Assembly (NCBI GenBank): GCA_016187925.1
Contig: JACPIS010000009.1
Coordinates: 124,001-188,000 of the forward strand
Direction of reading: 5' to 3'
Length of the DNA stretch: 64,000 nt
From: Opitutia bacterium
GTDB lineage: Bacteria; Verrucomicrobiota; Verrucomicrobiia; Opitutales; Opitutaceae
Part shown: positions 39,851-49,126 of the stretch, piece by piece
Numbering within the stretch: position 1 is the first letter of the stretch
Layout of the letters: the number at the start of each line of letters is the position of its first letter
Notes under the pieces: model-generated
Told to the model about the DNA's origin: nothing
The model's database searches: none
The model's input: the letters and a program-made list of their open reading frames with translations, nothing else
Made by a program: the position numbers and the translations under genes

Positions 39851-41866
39851 ATGCGGCCGTTGCGCATGAGCCCTGTCCGCCTCCAGCCGGTTGTCCTGCT
39901 TGTCCGATTGCTCTGTTTGGCTGGGCCGGCCTGCCTGGTCCTTGTCACCGTGGTGGACCGTGCCACCTCCCTGATGTTCGCCACCCCGTGGAATTATTTC
40001 TACTGGGGCGCAGTGCTGATGCCGCTGTTGGCCCTGCTGCTGCGTACCGGCTCCGCCGCCGAACCGTTGCGTTTGCCTGAGACACGCTGGCTGGGCCTGC
40101 TCGCACTCGCGGCTGCCGGATTGCTCAGCTCGGCCCTCATCAGCCCGTATCGCACGCCGGGTTTGCAATGGGCTGCCCTGCCCCTCGCCGGTCTGGCGGC
40201 CTTTCTCCTGATTCATGACTGGCTGCAGGCCAACCCGGCCAATCGCGGCCGACTCGCCGTTGCCGCGGCCATCGCCGCCGGCCTGCTCATGGCCCTCTCC
40301 TCCGGCTACTGGTTGCTGGATGTGCGGCAGCTGACCCGCGCGGAATTTTTCTCCACCACGCTGTTTGAGATGCGCAACCCCCACCCGCTCGGGCACTCCA
40401 ATTACACGGCGGGCCTCGCGCTGCTGAGCCTGCCGTGGCTGGCCCAAGCGGGATACCGGCAGCGGGGACTGCTCCGCTGTCTCGCCGCGAGCGGCGCAGG
40501 CCTCGCGCTCTTGGCGCTGTTCACCAGCGGCAGCCGCGGCGGTTTGCTCGGTTTGGCCGCGCTGGGCGTGGTCGCACTGGCCGGCGCCCGGCTGGGCTGG
40601 AGGCGCTTCATCCTGCTCGCCGGCGCCGCCGTGGTCGCGGCCGGACTGCTCGGGCTCGCCAATCTGCGCGTGCGCTCCTTGCTCACTCCGGCCGATCCCG
40701 GCGCCCCGCCGAACATCAGCACGGTGCAGCGCCAGGCCATGCTCACGGCCGGGCTGCGGATGGGTCTCGACCGGCCACTGCTCGGCTGGGGGCTGGCCAC
40801 GACACCGCTCGTCTACCCGCGTTACCGCGCGGGCGTCGAGGGCGGCGCCGAGAACGTCCTACAACTGCACAGCACACCGCTCGAGTTCTGGGCCGGGCTG
40901 GGCGCCACCGGCCTGCTGCTGCTCGGCGGTTTCGTTTTTCTCGCTGCAAGCGGTTGGTCTCGGGCTCCGATAGCCGCTGCAACGCTCGCGGGTTACGGCG
41001 TATTCGCGTTCACCGACTACCAACTGGACGTGCCGGTGTTCGTCTTCGCGCTCGCTGTGCTGGCAGCGCAACTGGCCGCGGCGGCGCCCGCGCCCGCAGG
41101 ATTGAGATGGAGACTTGGACTGGCTGGCACGGTGTTGGGCATACTGGTGTTGCTCGGTGCGTCCGGTCGCGGCGACCGTACACCGGGATTAAACTGTGAG
41201 GCCCTCGCCCTGGTCCGCGATCCTGTCCAAGCCCCGCGCGCCGTCGCGCTACTGCGCGAATCGCTCGCGCTCAACCCTGACCAGGAGATCGCCCATTTCA
41301 ACCTCGGGTGGCTCCTGCTCGTGTCCGAGCCGGCCGCGGCGGAGAAACATTTCCGTGCGGCCGCCCGGCTGGTGCCCGACAAGGGCGGCGTTTATTTCGG
41401 CCTGGGACTGGCGCTGCTGAATCAGAATCGGCCCGCGGATGCCGCGCGCGCCTTCGCCTTCGAGTGCCTGAACGACCCGCGTTTTCTTGCTTCGCCTTGG
41501 TGGAAGGAGCCGGCCATCGCCGCGCAACGCGAAGCCACGGCCGCCGTCCTCACCCAACTCACCGGACAGGCCGGCGCTGCGTTGCCACCGGACACCTGGG
41601 CCGCCCGGCAGACCCGCTCGATCACCGGTCTGGTTCCGCGCCTGGGCACGGTTTCAGCGGGGCCGGAACTGATCTATCGCCGCGAACGGACCGGCTACCC
41701 GGTGTTGATGCGTAATCACGATCTGACCGCGCCAATCGATCTGTTTGACGTGCGCGAGGACCCGCGCTTCGCGGTGAGCATTCCCTCCGCCCTGCCGCCC
41801 AAGGGCTGGCTGTTCTCCCCCCTGCTGCTCAAGCTGCTGGACGACACGCTGCCGCCGGGCCATTAA
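39851..41866 (+). CDS. O-antigen ligase/polymerase-like membrane protein with TPR-like tail
   Basis: The product has 671 residues. About 12 transmembrane helices (20-440) with a large periplasmic loop. Wzy/WaaL-type features are H-P-L-G-H-S-N-Y-T-A-G, F-T-S-G-S-R-G-G-L-L-G (about 222-232) and P-L-L-G-W-G-L. The soluble tail (about 450-560) has TPR-like helices (L-R-E-S-L-A-L-N-P-D-Q-E-I-A-H-F-N-L-G). It would polymerise or ligate lipid-linked glycan in the periplasm. It is followed 6 bp later by the initiating sugar-phosphate transferase, which supports this role. Confidence 0.82.
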   Translation: MRPLRMSPVRLQPVVLLVRLLCLAGPACLVLVTVVDRATSLMFATPWNYFYWGAVLMPLLALLLRTGSAAEPLRLPETRWLGLLALAAAGLLSSALISPYRTPGLQWAALPLAGLAAFLLIHDWLQANPANRGRLAVAAAIAAGLLMALSSGYWLLDVRQLTRAEFFSTTLFEMRNPHPLGHSNYTAGLALLSLPWLAQAGYRQRGLLRCLAASGAGLALLALFTSGSRGGLLGLAALGVVALAGARLGWRRFILLAGAAVVAAGLLGLANLRVRSLLTPADPGAPPNISTVQRQAMLTAGLRMGLDRPLLGWGLATTPLVYPRYRAGVEGGAENVLQLHSTPLEFWAGLGATGLLLLGGFVFLAASGWSRAPIAAATLAGYGVFAFTDYQLDVPVFVFALAVLAAQLAAAAPAPAGLRWRLGLAGTVLGILVLLGASGRGDRTPGLNCEALALVRDPVQAPRAVALLRESLALNPDQEIAHFNLGWLLLVSEPAAAEKHFRAAARLVPDKGGVYFGLGLALLNQNRPADAARAFAFECLNDPRFLASPWWKEPAIAAQREATAAVLTQLTGQAGAALPPDTWAARQTRSITGLVPRLGTVSAGPELIYRRERTGYPVLMRNHDLTAPIDLFDVREDPRFAVSIPSALPPKGWLFSPLLLKLLDDTLPPGH

Positions 41867-41872
41867 ACCTCC

Positions 41873-43291
41873 GTGACCGGCTCCGCACCCAACACCCTGC
41901 GCGAAACCACCCTGCCGGTGATCCAACTGGTCGGGGATGCCGCGATCGCTTTCGGAGGACTCGTCCTAGGTTACTGGCTGCGCTACCACTCGCCGCTCGG
42001 CGCGCTCGGCCTCGATGTGCCTGACGCCCGCTTCGCCGCCTATCTGCCTCTGCTGTTACTCGGCGTAGTGTTCCTCGTCACCGCGTTCGCCCAACTGGGA
42101 CTGTACGACGGCCGCATGCTGCTGCGTAAACAGCAAAGCCTCAACCTGCTCATGCGCGGCACCGTCTACTGGCTCGTCGCCTATCTGGCGTTCTCGCTCG
42201 TCATCAAGTTCGACCCGCCCATCTCGCGGCTCTTCGTGGTGCTCGCCGCGTTCACCACCCTGCTGCTGCTGTGGCTGTGGCGGGAAGCGTTCTATTTCGC
42301 CCTGACGCGCCCCACCCTCCTGCCGCGACTCCAACGTCGCGTGGCCCTGCTCGGGTGGAACGATGATGCCCGCACTCTCACGGCCGAAATCAATGCGTAC
42401 CCAGCGCATCCTTACCGCGTGATCGGACACGTGGCGCTGACCCCGGCGCCCGCCGGCGGCAGTCCCCGGCAACTGGGTCCGCTCGAAGCGCTGCCCGATA
42501 TCCTCGCACGCGAGCGGATCGACGTGCTCATCGCCGCCGACCTCGAGCTGCCGCGCGCCGACATCCTGCGCGTCACCGAACAGTGCGAACGCGCCTACGT
42601 CGAATGGAAGGTGATGCCCACCGCCTTTCAGATTTTCCTCAGCGGACTCAGCCTGCAGACGGTCGGCAGCATTCCCGTGCTCGGCGTGGAGGAGCTCGCC
42701 ATCACCCGTCTGTTGAACCGCGCCGCCAAGCGCTTGCTCGATGTGATCGGCGCGCTGATCGGGTTGACGGTATCGGCCCCGGTCGTCGTCGTGCTCGCCG
42801 CCTTGATCAAGGCGGATTCGCCCGGCGGCCCGGTCTTTTTCCGGCAGACCCGCATCGGTGCCGGCCACCGGTCGTTCACGCTCTACAAGCTGCGCAGCAT
42901 GCGGCCCGATGCCGCTGCCAGCGATGCCGAGTATCAGAGCACGCGCGCCGGCGACCCGCGGTTGTTGCGCATCGGCGCCTTTCTTCGCCGCTGGAATCTC
43001 GACGAGCTTCCGCAGTACTGGAACGTGCTGCGCGGCGACATGAGCCTGGTCGGTCCGCGCCCCGAGCGCCCGCACCACGTCGAGCAGCTCTCCACCATCA
43101 TCCCCCACTACCTGCCGCGCCATCTCGTGAAACCCGGCATGACCGGCTGGGCGCAGGTCCACGGACTGCGCGGCGCCACCGACCTGGAGAAGCGCGTGCG
43201 CTACGACATCTATTACATCGAGAACTGGTCGCTCTGGCTCGACTGCCAGATCATCGCCCTGACGTTCCTGCGCTGGCAGAGCCCGGTTTAG
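41873..43291 (+). CDS. polyprenyl-phosphate sugar-1-phosphate transferase (WcaJ/WbaP-like)
   Basis: The product has 472 residues and is an initiating enzyme of glycan assembly on undecaprenyl phosphate. Four N-terminal transmembrane helices (about 15-135), a nucleotide-binding-like central domain (150-260), then the bacterial sugar transferase domain from about 285: [29 protein letters not shown] and [22 protein letters not shown] and [10 protein letters not shown] complete the pattern. The start is GTG, 6 bp after the ligase-like gene. The sugar (glucose, galactose or other) is not evident. Confidence 0.93.
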   Translation: MTGSAPNTLRETTLPVIQLVGDAAIAFGGLVLGYWLRYHSPLGALGLDVPDARFAAYLPLLLLGVVFLVTAFAQLGLYDGRMLLRKQQSLNLLMRGTVYWLVAYLAFSLVIKFDPPISRLFVVLAAFTTLLLLWLWREAFYFALTRPTLLPRLQRRVALLGWNDDARTLTAEINAYPAHPYRVIGHVALTPAPAGGSPRQLGPLEALPDILARERIDVLIAADLELPRADILRVTEQCERAYVEWKVMPTAFQIFLSGLSLQTVGSIPVLGVEELAITRLLNRAAKRLLDVIGALIGLTVSAPVVVVLAALIKADSPGGPVFFRQTRIGAGHRSFTLYKLRSMRPDAAASDAEYQSTRAGDPRLLRIGAFLRRWNLDELPQYWNVLRGDMSLVGPRPERPHHVEQLSTIIPHYLPRHLVKPGMTGWAQVHGLRGATDLEKRVRYDIYYIENWSLWLDCQIIALTFLRWQSPV

Positions 43292-43301
43292 CTCCGAGAA
43301 T

Positions 43302-44192
43302 TCAAAGCGGCCGCACCTGCCGGTGCCCCCGCCACCGAGCGCGCAGGAGCGCGACCCGCTTCCAGAGGCCGAACATCGCGCGCCACTTCAACCGGGCGAA
43401 CGCCGACGCGCCGAAATGCTTCAGGTACACATCGCGGTTGGCGTCGAAGATCGCTGATGCCATCGTGCCATACTCTTTCGCCACACTCTGCCCCTTCAGG
43501 TGGGTGATCCGCACGCGGCCGTCGTAGACCACCTTGAGACCGGCCCGCGCCACGCGGATGCACAGGTCAAGATCGTCGCCGTACATGAAAAAACTTTCGT
43601 CGAACTGGCCCGTCTCTTCAAGGACCGCGCGGCGCGCGAGCAGGAAGGCACCGTTGATCGCGCCGACCTCGTAGGTGCCGTCCTTGGGCAGGTGGGTGAG
43701 GTTGTAACCGGCCAACAAGGCCGTGCGCGGAAATGCCGCCGCCAATCCACTCGCGCGACAAAACCCATCCCATAGCGTCGGGATACCCCGCCGGCACGCG
43801 AGATCCATCGAGCCGTCCGCCAGCTCCAACCGCGGTGAGAGCAAACCAATGTCCGTCTCGGTCAGTACGCGCCGGACGCAATGCTCCAGCGCGGGTGCGT
43901 TGCACACCGTGTCGGGATTGAGAAAAAGCACGCACTCTCCGGTGGTGGCGCGGTAGCCAAGGTTGTTGGCACGGCCGAAGCCGAGGTTCGCGCCGATCTC
44001 GATGCAACGCACCGCCGGGAACTCCGCTGCCAGCCACGCCGCCACGCCGTCGCCGGGTGAATTATTGACCACACATATCTCGACTGGTCTGCCCAGCAGC
44101 TCGCGCGGCAGCGAGGCCAAGCAGGCAGGCAATTCGTCGCGCGAGCGGTAGGCGACAATGATAACGGAGAGAATCGGGCGGGAGCCGGTCAC
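43302..44192 (-). CDS. family 2 glycosyltransferase (rhamnosyltransferase-like)
   Basis: The product has 296 residues, soluble. GT2 GT-A fold: S-V-I-I-V-A-Y-R-S at about 9-17, E-I-G-A-N-L-G-F-G-R-A-N-N-L-G (donor region typical of the WbbL/rhamnosyltransferase branch), F-L-N-P-D-T (metal-binding strand) and M-Y-G-D-D-L-D-L-C-I-R (catalytic region). Basic C-terminal helices suggest membrane association. It is transcribed opposite to its neighbours, with 10 bp to the convergent sugar transferase. Adds a sugar to the lipid-linked repeat unit; specificity is inferred only. Confidence 0.88.
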   Translation of the reverse strand: MTGSRPILSVIIVAYRSRDELPACLASLPRELLGRPVEICVVNNSPGDGVAAWLAAEFPAVRCIEIGANLGFGRANNLGYRATTGECVLFLNPDTVCNAPALEHCVRRVLTETDIGLLSPRLELADGSMDLACRRGIPTLWDGFCRASGLAAAFPRTALLAGYNLTHLPKDGTYEVGAINGAFLLARRAVLEETGQFDESFFMYGDDLDLCIRVARAGLKVVYDGRVRITHLKGQSVAKEYGTMASAIFDANRDVYLKHFGASAFARLKWRAMFGLWKRVALLRARWRGHRQVRPL

Positions 44193-44246
44193 TCACTCCA
44201 GCCTTGTGGCTCCCGCGGACGACCGCAACGCTGCGGATGCCCTGTC

Positions 44247-44981
44247 ATGCCTGCGCCACTCGTCAGCGTCGTCCTCGTCTGCCGCAACCCCGGTGCGCGT
44301 GTGCGGGAGGCATTGGAGAGCGTCTGGGCACAGCCGGAGACAGATTGCGAGGTGGTCGTCATCGACGGCGCATCCACCGACGGCACCCGCGAATGGCTCG
44401 AGGTCCAGCGGACCCGACTCGGCGCGCTGATCTCGGAACCCGACCGCGGCGTCTACGACGCGATGAACAAAGGGATCGTCGCCGCCCGCGGCGAGTGGAT
44501 CATTTTTCTCGGTGCGGATGACCGGCTCGCCAGTGGCGATGTATTGGTGTGCGCCACCAAGTTTTTGAAAGGAACGGATGCTGGCGTGGTCGTCGGTGAC
44601 GCCCGTTTTGACGACGGGCGAATCTACCGCCTCGCCCCGGCGTCCGACGTCGTGCGCCGCAATTTCGTGCACCATCAGGCGGCGTTCTACCGCCGGCATC
44701 TGCTGGCGGGACCGGGCCGGTTTGACGCCGCGCTCCGCTTGCAAGCCGACTACGACGTCAACCTGCGCCTGCACCGGGCGGGAGTCCGCTTCGCCCCGCT
44801 GAACCTGCTCATCGCCGACTGCACCAGCGGCGGATTGAGCGACGCCGGCCGCTGGGCCAACTACCGCGAGGAGATTACCGTGCGCCACCGCCACTTCCCC
44901 GCTTGGCAATGCTGGCTGTGGGACCTGGGCTCGGTGGCGCGCTACCTGCGCAAGAAAATCGTCCGTTCACGCCATGGCTGA
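44247..44981 (+). CDS. family 2 glycosyltransferase
   Basis: The product has 244 residues. It opens V-S-V-V-L-V-C-R-N-P-G and has V-V-I-D-G-A-S-T-D-G-T, the GT2 nucleotide-binding pair. I-S-E-P-D-R-G-V-Y-D-A-M-N-K-G, F-L-G-A-D-D-R-L (DxD-like) and L-Q-A-D-Y-D-V-N-L-R-L-H-R-A-G follow. The D-x-G-V-Y-D-A-M-N-K-G motif marks a group of WcaE/PGL-type transferases. The gene end overlaps the FkbM gene start by 8 bp. It is divergent from the GT2 gene at 43302 (54 bp between starts). Confidence 0.9.
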   Translation: MPAPLVSVVLVCRNPGARVREALESVWAQPETDCEVVVIDGASTDGTREWLEVQRTRLGALISEPDRGVYDAMNKGIVAARGEWIIFLGADDRLASGDVLVCATKFLKGTDAGVVVGDARFDDGRIYRLAPASDVVRRNFVHHQAAFYRRHLLAGPGRFDAALRLQADYDVNLRLHRAGVRFAPLNLLIADCTSGGLSDAGRWANYREEITVRHRHFPAWQCWLWDLGSVARYLRKKIVRSRHG

Positions 44982-45708
44982 ATCTTTCCGCAGTAAACTG
45001 CAACGTGCCGCCAACCTTGTGCTTGGCCCCATGGGTTTGAATTTGGTGCGCCGTGATCGCGCGTTCACCATGGACGGTTTGCTCGCCCGGGTCTCCGCCC
45101 GCGGCATCAGGCCCGGCACCGTGATCGACATTGGCGCCTCCGACGGGAGCTGGTCCCTGGGCGCCCGGCGTCGTTTCCCCGGCGCCAGCTACCTGCTGTT
45201 CGAACCCTTGGAAGAAAGGCGCGCCGCCCTGGGAAAACTGCAGGACACCCTGGGTTTCAAAATCGTCCACGCGGCCGCCGGCGCCCAACGCGGCACGGTC
45301 GCTTTTTCCGTCGACCCGATGCTCGACGGCAGCGGCGTGGCGGATCCGGCCGACCACCAAGCGCGCACCGTACCGGTCGAAACGATTGATGCCGTGGTCG
45401 CGGAGCATCGCCTGACGGGGCCCTACTGCCTCAAGCTCGACACCCACGGCTACGAGGTGGCGGTGCTCACCGGTGCCACCCGGGTTCTGAAAAACACCGA
45501 GCTGCTGATCATCGAGGCCTACAACTTCCAGCTGACGCCCGGCTGCCTGCGTTTTCACGAACTGTGCGCCTGGCTCGAGGCGCGAGGGTTTCGTTGCTGC
45601 GACCTGGCCGACCCCATGCGGCGACCCGGAGACGGTGTCCTCTGGCAGATGGATCTCGCCTTCGTCCCGGTCGGCAGCCCGGTGTTCACCTCGGCCCGTT
45701 ACACGTAG
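44974..45708 (+). CDS. FkbM family SAM-dependent methyltransferase
   Basis: The product has 244 residues. SAM site V-I-D-I-G-A-S-D-G-S-W at about 50-60, acidic strand 2 L-L-F-E-P-L, T-V-P-V-E-T-I-D, and the FkbM marker L-K-L-D-T-H-G-Y-E-V-A-V-L-T-G-A. The family O-methylates sugars and polyketides, so it probably methylates a hydroxyl of the glycan. It overlaps the preceding glycosyltransferase gene by 8 bp and ends 2 bp from the convergent operon end. Confidence 0.9.
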   Translation: MAESFRSKLQRAANLVLGPMGLNLVRRDRAFTMDGLLARVSARGIRPGTVIDIGASDGSWSLGARRRFPGASYLLFEPLEERRAALGKLQDTLGFKIVHAAAGAQRGTVAFSVDPMLDGSGVADPADHQARTVPVETIDAVVAEHRLTGPYCLKLDTHGYEVAVLTGATRVLKNTELLIIEAYNFQLTPGCLRFHELCAWLEARGFRCCDLADPMRRPGDGVLWQMDLAFVPVGSPVFTSARYT

Positions 45709-45710
45709 GC

Positions 45711-46514
45711 TTACTCGCCCCGCGCCAGCAGCTCGCCAAACGTGATGGGGCCGTGTCGCACGATGCGCTCTGCGTACACGGACAGATTCGCCAGCCGGAA
45801 AACCAACCGCGCCCAGCGGTGCCGCCAAGTGATGCGCGGCGCGGACAAGGCGAGTTTCGCGTGCGCCCGGTTGCTTTCCGCCAGCATCACAGGCAGGTCT
45901 TTGGTGAGCTGGCCGGCCCGGAGCCGAAAGGCCGCCACATCCCGCTGGGTGGCACAAACGAACGGTACGCCCGCCACGCAGGCACGCGCCATGTATTCCG
46001 TGTCACCGCAGAAACGAAAACTGTCGTCGAACAGGCCGATTTTCTCGACCACTTGGCGCGAGAACACCGTGCCGTGCTGATAGACGGGCTCCACCCGTTG
46101 GGCATAGAGCAACCGGTTCAACGTCGGCGCCGGTGATATCGGGATCGAACCCAAGCGCTGGCTGCGGGTGCCGATCAGCCGCACCCCGCCATAGGCGGCA
46201 TTCGCCGAATCAACCCGCAGACATTCCACCACCCGGGTGAACCGGGGCAGCAGCAGATCATCATCATTGATGTAGGTGAACATGTCCCATTCCGACTGCG
46301 TGGTCAGCGCGGCATTGATCGCCGCGTACATGCCGCCACCGGGCTCCGCGATCACCCGCGTGTGTGGAAAGCGCGTGGCCAGTGACACTGTCACCGCGGC
46401 GGGTGCCACCAACACGTGCCGGCAGGCCAGCGGCAGCCGGGCGACACTGGCCACCGTGGCTTCGATCCAAGGCGAGGTTCCCAACGTGGGGGTGATGACC
46501 AGGACGCGCTTCAT
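45711..46514 (-). CDS. glycosyltransferase, GT2-like (last gene of minus-strand operon)
   Basis: The product has 267 residues. It opens V-L-V-I-T-P-T-L-G-T-S-P-W-I-E-A-T-V. E-P-G-G-G-M-Y-A-A-I-N-A-A-L and Y-I-N-D-D-D-L-L-L-P (DxD site) mark a GT-A enzyme close to the WcaE-like group. C-G-D-T-E-Y-M-A-R-A fits the acceptor-side motif. The ATG at 46514 overlaps the preceding gene by 4 bp; a much longer upstream reading is antisense-like. It adds a sugar in the polysaccharide pathway; specificity unknown. Confidence 0.82.
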   Translation of the reverse strand: MKRVLVITPTLGTSPWIEATVASVARLPLACRHVLVAPAAVTVSLATRFPHTRVIAEPGGGMYAAINAALTTQSEWDMFTYINDDDLLLPRFTRVVECLRVDSANAAYGGVRLIGTRSQRLGSIPISPAPTLNRLLYAQRVEPVYQHGTVFSRQVVEKIGLFDDSFRFCGDTEYMARACVAGVPFVCATQRDVAAFRLRAGQLTKDLPVMLAESNRAHAKLALSAPRITWRHRWARLVFRLANLSVYAERIVRHGPITFGELLARGE

Positions 46515-47527
46515 CCCGATGCTCCCCCACCATAGACCAATCGCCCCAGCACACGCCCGTAATAGGGCAGCACCCAACGCGCCTTGAATCGCTCCCACCG
46601 GTCGCGCAGGGACCGGCCGGCATTCAGGCGCTGGTAGGTGAACTGCGCTTCGATCCCGTGTCTTTGCCTCAGGCGCTGCTGCATTTGCACCAGCTTCCGC
46701 AGGTACGGAAGATAAACCAGCTCGCGCACCGGCTTGGTCAGCGACACTTGATACTGCCGCAATCCCGGCTCGAACCAACCGGGAGAGAGCTCCCGGATGC
46801 CCTGGTAATGATAAAACAACAGCGGCTGGCCGTCCACGAGCACGTGATTTCCCCTCTGCGTTGTTTTCGCCTCACCGATATTCCAAGGCGCCGCATCGAT
46901 CCCGGGGTGATGGAGAACCTTAACGCCGGCAAACCTACGCGGGAATTCATCGAGATAACCCTGGTCGGCAAACCGGCCGTACTCCCATCGGTCATGGCAC
47001 CACTCCAAGCAGCGCTTCCGCCACCACTCGAGGCAGGCCAGCCCATTCGCGTCGCGCCGGAACGACACCCACGCGACATTGTAGAGTCCATACTGCTCGC
47101 GCGCCTTAAGATGCGACGGAAACCGGTGCGGCACGATTCCCACCGAGGCTTCGCCCTGCTCCGCAAACACCGCCGAAGCCGGTCCGAAAAAAAACAAATC
47201 TGCATCGAGGTAGGTCACGCGCTCCGCCGCCTCGTCCCTTTCCAAGCAGTGACGTATGATCACAGGCGTGGCGGTGAAAAAGAATTCGACCGGGCTGCGC
47301 TGGGCTTGCACAGCGGCATAGGCCGGATCCGCCCGCAGCACTTCGTCCAGAGCCACGGCCACCAGACTCGGCATCGCCCATGCCCGCACCACCGCCTCGG
47401 TCTCACGATCGAAGCAGAGCACATAAAGCACAAAAGGTTCGCCCTGGTGCACGAGCGACTCGTGCAGGCACAGCAGGCGCGCCGCGTAGCCTTTGTCGCA
47501 GTAGGTGCAGAAACGATGGGTGGTCAT
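46511..47527 (-). CDS. GT8/nucleotide-diphospho-sugar transferase-like glycosyltransferase
   Basis: The product has 338 residues. Conserved H-R-F-C-T-Y-C-D-K-G-Y-A-A-R-L-L opening, then R-V-T-Y-L-D-A-D-L-F-F-F-G at about 103-115 carrying the metal-binding D-x-D. F-A-D-Q-G-Y-L-D-E-F-P and P-G-I-D-A-A-P-W-N are typical of a capsule-associated GT-A family. The C-terminus is basic and helical, likely membrane-associated. The start overlaps the preceding stop by 1 base (TAATG) and the end overlaps the next gene by 4. Confidence 0.8.
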   Translation of the reverse strand: MTTHRFCTYCDKGYAARLLCLHESLVHQGEPFVLYVLCFDRETEAVVRAWAMPSLVAVALDEVLRADPAYAAVQAQRSPVEFFFTATPVIIRHCLERDEAAERVTYLDADLFFFGPASAVFAEQGEASVGIVPHRFPSHLKAREQYGLYNVAWVSFRRDANGLACLEWWRKRCLEWCHDRWEYGRFADQGYLDEFPRRFAGVKVLHHPGIDAAPWNIGEAKTTQRGNHVLVDGQPLLFYHYQGIRELSPGWFEPGLRQYQVSLTKPVRELVYLPYLRKLVQMQQRLRQRHGIEAQFTYQRLNAGRSLRDRWERFKARWVLPYYGRVLGRLVYGGGASG

Positions 47528-48273
47528 TACGCGTCCTTTCCGCCCCGCTTCCGCGCCAATACGATGTTATCGAGGTAAAGATCGGGGTTCGCCGGCAGCA
47601 GCCACCCGGAGACGATGCCTAGCAGATTGACCGGCGCCATCAGCAGCAACGTCGCCGCCCAGTTCAAGAGTCTGTTTTCCGTCCGGGTGATCTTATACAG
47701 GTAGGCGTTCAGCAATTGAAACAGGACGCGGCTGTCGGCGACGGTCTTGCGCTGCACTTCCACCACCAGTCCCGCCCGCTCCAGCTGCGCCGCCAGCCCG
47801 AAGGACGAATAGCGGGCGAAATCGTATGGCTGCTCATGCTCATCCCAGGCAAAAGGCACCGCGAGCAGCAAGCAGCCACCCGGGCGCAGCACACGGTGAA
47901 TCTCCCGCAGGAATTCATCGGGAGTGAACACATGCTCGAAAACCTGGGAGCACAGCACCGCATCGAAACTGCCGGCGGAGAACGGCAGGGTCCGTCCGTC
48001 GTAATACACGTCGGCGGAAAAGTCGGCGCGCGTGCGCGGGGTGTCGATCTCCAGCCCGACATACCGCGCCGCCGGAATGAAGGCCCGGTAGGGCTTGCTG
48101 CCGCAGCCGACATCGAGCACCCCGCCGGTCAGATGCGGAAAGAACTCCCGCAATCCGGCCAGCAGGCCTCGACGGGCAAAATAGAATGGATTGACCAGCC
48201 AGCCCAACCGGCCGGGCTCGAAATTCTGCCGCTTCCGCCAGCGCCGCAGGAAACCGGGATTATCCGCGTTCAT
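47527..48273 (-). CDS. class I SAM-dependent methyltransferase
   Basis: The product has 248 residues. SAM motif I V-L-D-V-G-C-G-S-K-P-Y at about 51-61, strand 2 V-G-L-E-I-D-T-P, then F-D-A-V-L-C-S-Q-V-F-E-H-V and V-L-R-P-G-G-C-L-L-L-A-V-P-F. The C-terminal 60 residues are hydrophobic (W-A-A-T-L-L-L-M-A-P-V-N-L-L-G-I-V), so it may sit at the membrane near lipid-linked substrate. The ATG at 48273 is preferred because longer readings overlap the neighbouring gene. In the seven-gene polysaccharide operon. Confidence 0.85.
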   Translation of the reverse strand: MNADNPGFLRRWRKRQNFEPGRLGWLVNPFYFARRGLLAGLREFFPHLTGGVLDVGCGSKPYRAFIPAARYVGLEIDTPRTRADFSADVYYDGRTLPFSAGSFDAVLCSQVFEHVFTPDEFLREIHRVLRPGGCLLLAVPFAWDEHEQPYDFARYSSFGLAAQLERAGLVVEVQRKTVADSRVLFQLLNAYLYKITRTENRLLNWAATLLLMAPVNLLGIVSGWLLPANPDLYLDNIVLARKRGGKDA

Positions 48274-48310
48274 GGTTCTCTTCCGGCCAATCGTGGCGGC
48301 GTTCTTTGCA

Positions 48311-49126
48311 TCAGATGCGGCCAGCGTGTGGTTTGCGCCGGTAATGAAAACCACGAAATTCCACCCGCCGGTCGCCCACATCGTCGAAGCCGGGCCATTC
48401 CGCCACCAGTTCATACTTGGCGTCGAACAGCTCGGTCATTTGCCGACGATCAAAAATCCAGCACGGATAGCTGCCGCCGCCCAATGCGGGCGGAGTGTGC
48501 TGAACGACCAGCCGCTCGCGCCCGTCACGGGCAAATGAGGTTCGATCTATGATGATATGCGCGAAATCGCGGGCGATCATGTCGGCCAACAACTGGCGCG
48601 GCGTCTCGAGATATTGCAGGACACTGGACAGCAGCAGCGTATTCGGCCGGCCATCCTCACAAGCGGCAGCGACGGTTGGATAAAAACCCAGCGTCGCGTC
48701 CGTGAACTCCCTGCAACCCGCCGCGACAAACGCCGCCTGCTCGACCACCCGCCAGTCCACCCGGGTGAGGCCAGTGAGTTCCGGCCGATGTTGCCACCAC
48801 GTGCTGCCCAAGGCCCCACCAAAATCGAGCACCGCGAGGTGACGCCCATTTTCTTCCGCCGCCCGACGCAAGGCAGCCAGCAACGGAGCATGCACCGCCG
48901 GCTCGGTAAAGAGCGTCCCATCGCGCTCCCACGCCGCCTGCCCTGCCCGTACCGCCCGCGCGGCAGCCACCGCCCGTTGCAGTATGGCAGCATCATCGTA
49001 GCCCACGGACGCCGCCCGCGCCTCCGCCCAGGAGCGACAGTCCCCGCGGAACCACTGCCACTGCCAACGGCGTTGCAGCCAGGCAGGCAGACACGCCAAC
49101 AGCAGCGTCTTGAGCTTCGTCTTCAT
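48311..49126 (-). CDS. TIGR04325-type putative methyltransferase
   Basis: The product has 271 residues. N-terminal hydrophobic helix (A-C-L-P-A-W-L), then the family's W-F-R-G-D-C-R-S-W-A-E-A and S-V-G-Y-D-D signature. The SAM site is L-D-F-G-G-A-L-G-S-T-W-W-Q, with V-L-Q-Y-L-E and I-I-I-D-R-T-S-F in the later strands. The family is often annotated as polysaccharide-associated methyltransferase with unknown target. The ATG at 49126 overlaps the stop of the frameshifted glycosyltransferase as ATGA, which supports both that frame and this start. Confidence 0.8.
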   Translation of the reverse strand: MKTKLKTLLLACLPAWLQRRWQWQWFRGDCRSWAEARAASVGYDDAAILQRAVAAARAVRAGQAAWERDGTLFTEPAVHAPLLAALRRAAEENGRHLAVLDFGGALGSTWWQHRPELTGLTRVDWRVVEQAAFVAAGCREFTDATLGFYPTVAAACEDGRPNTLLLSSVLQYLETPRQLLADMIARDFAHIIIDRTSFARDGRERLVVQHTPPALGGGSYPCWIFDRRQMTELFDAKYELVAEWPGFDDVGDRRVEFRGFHYRRKPHAGRI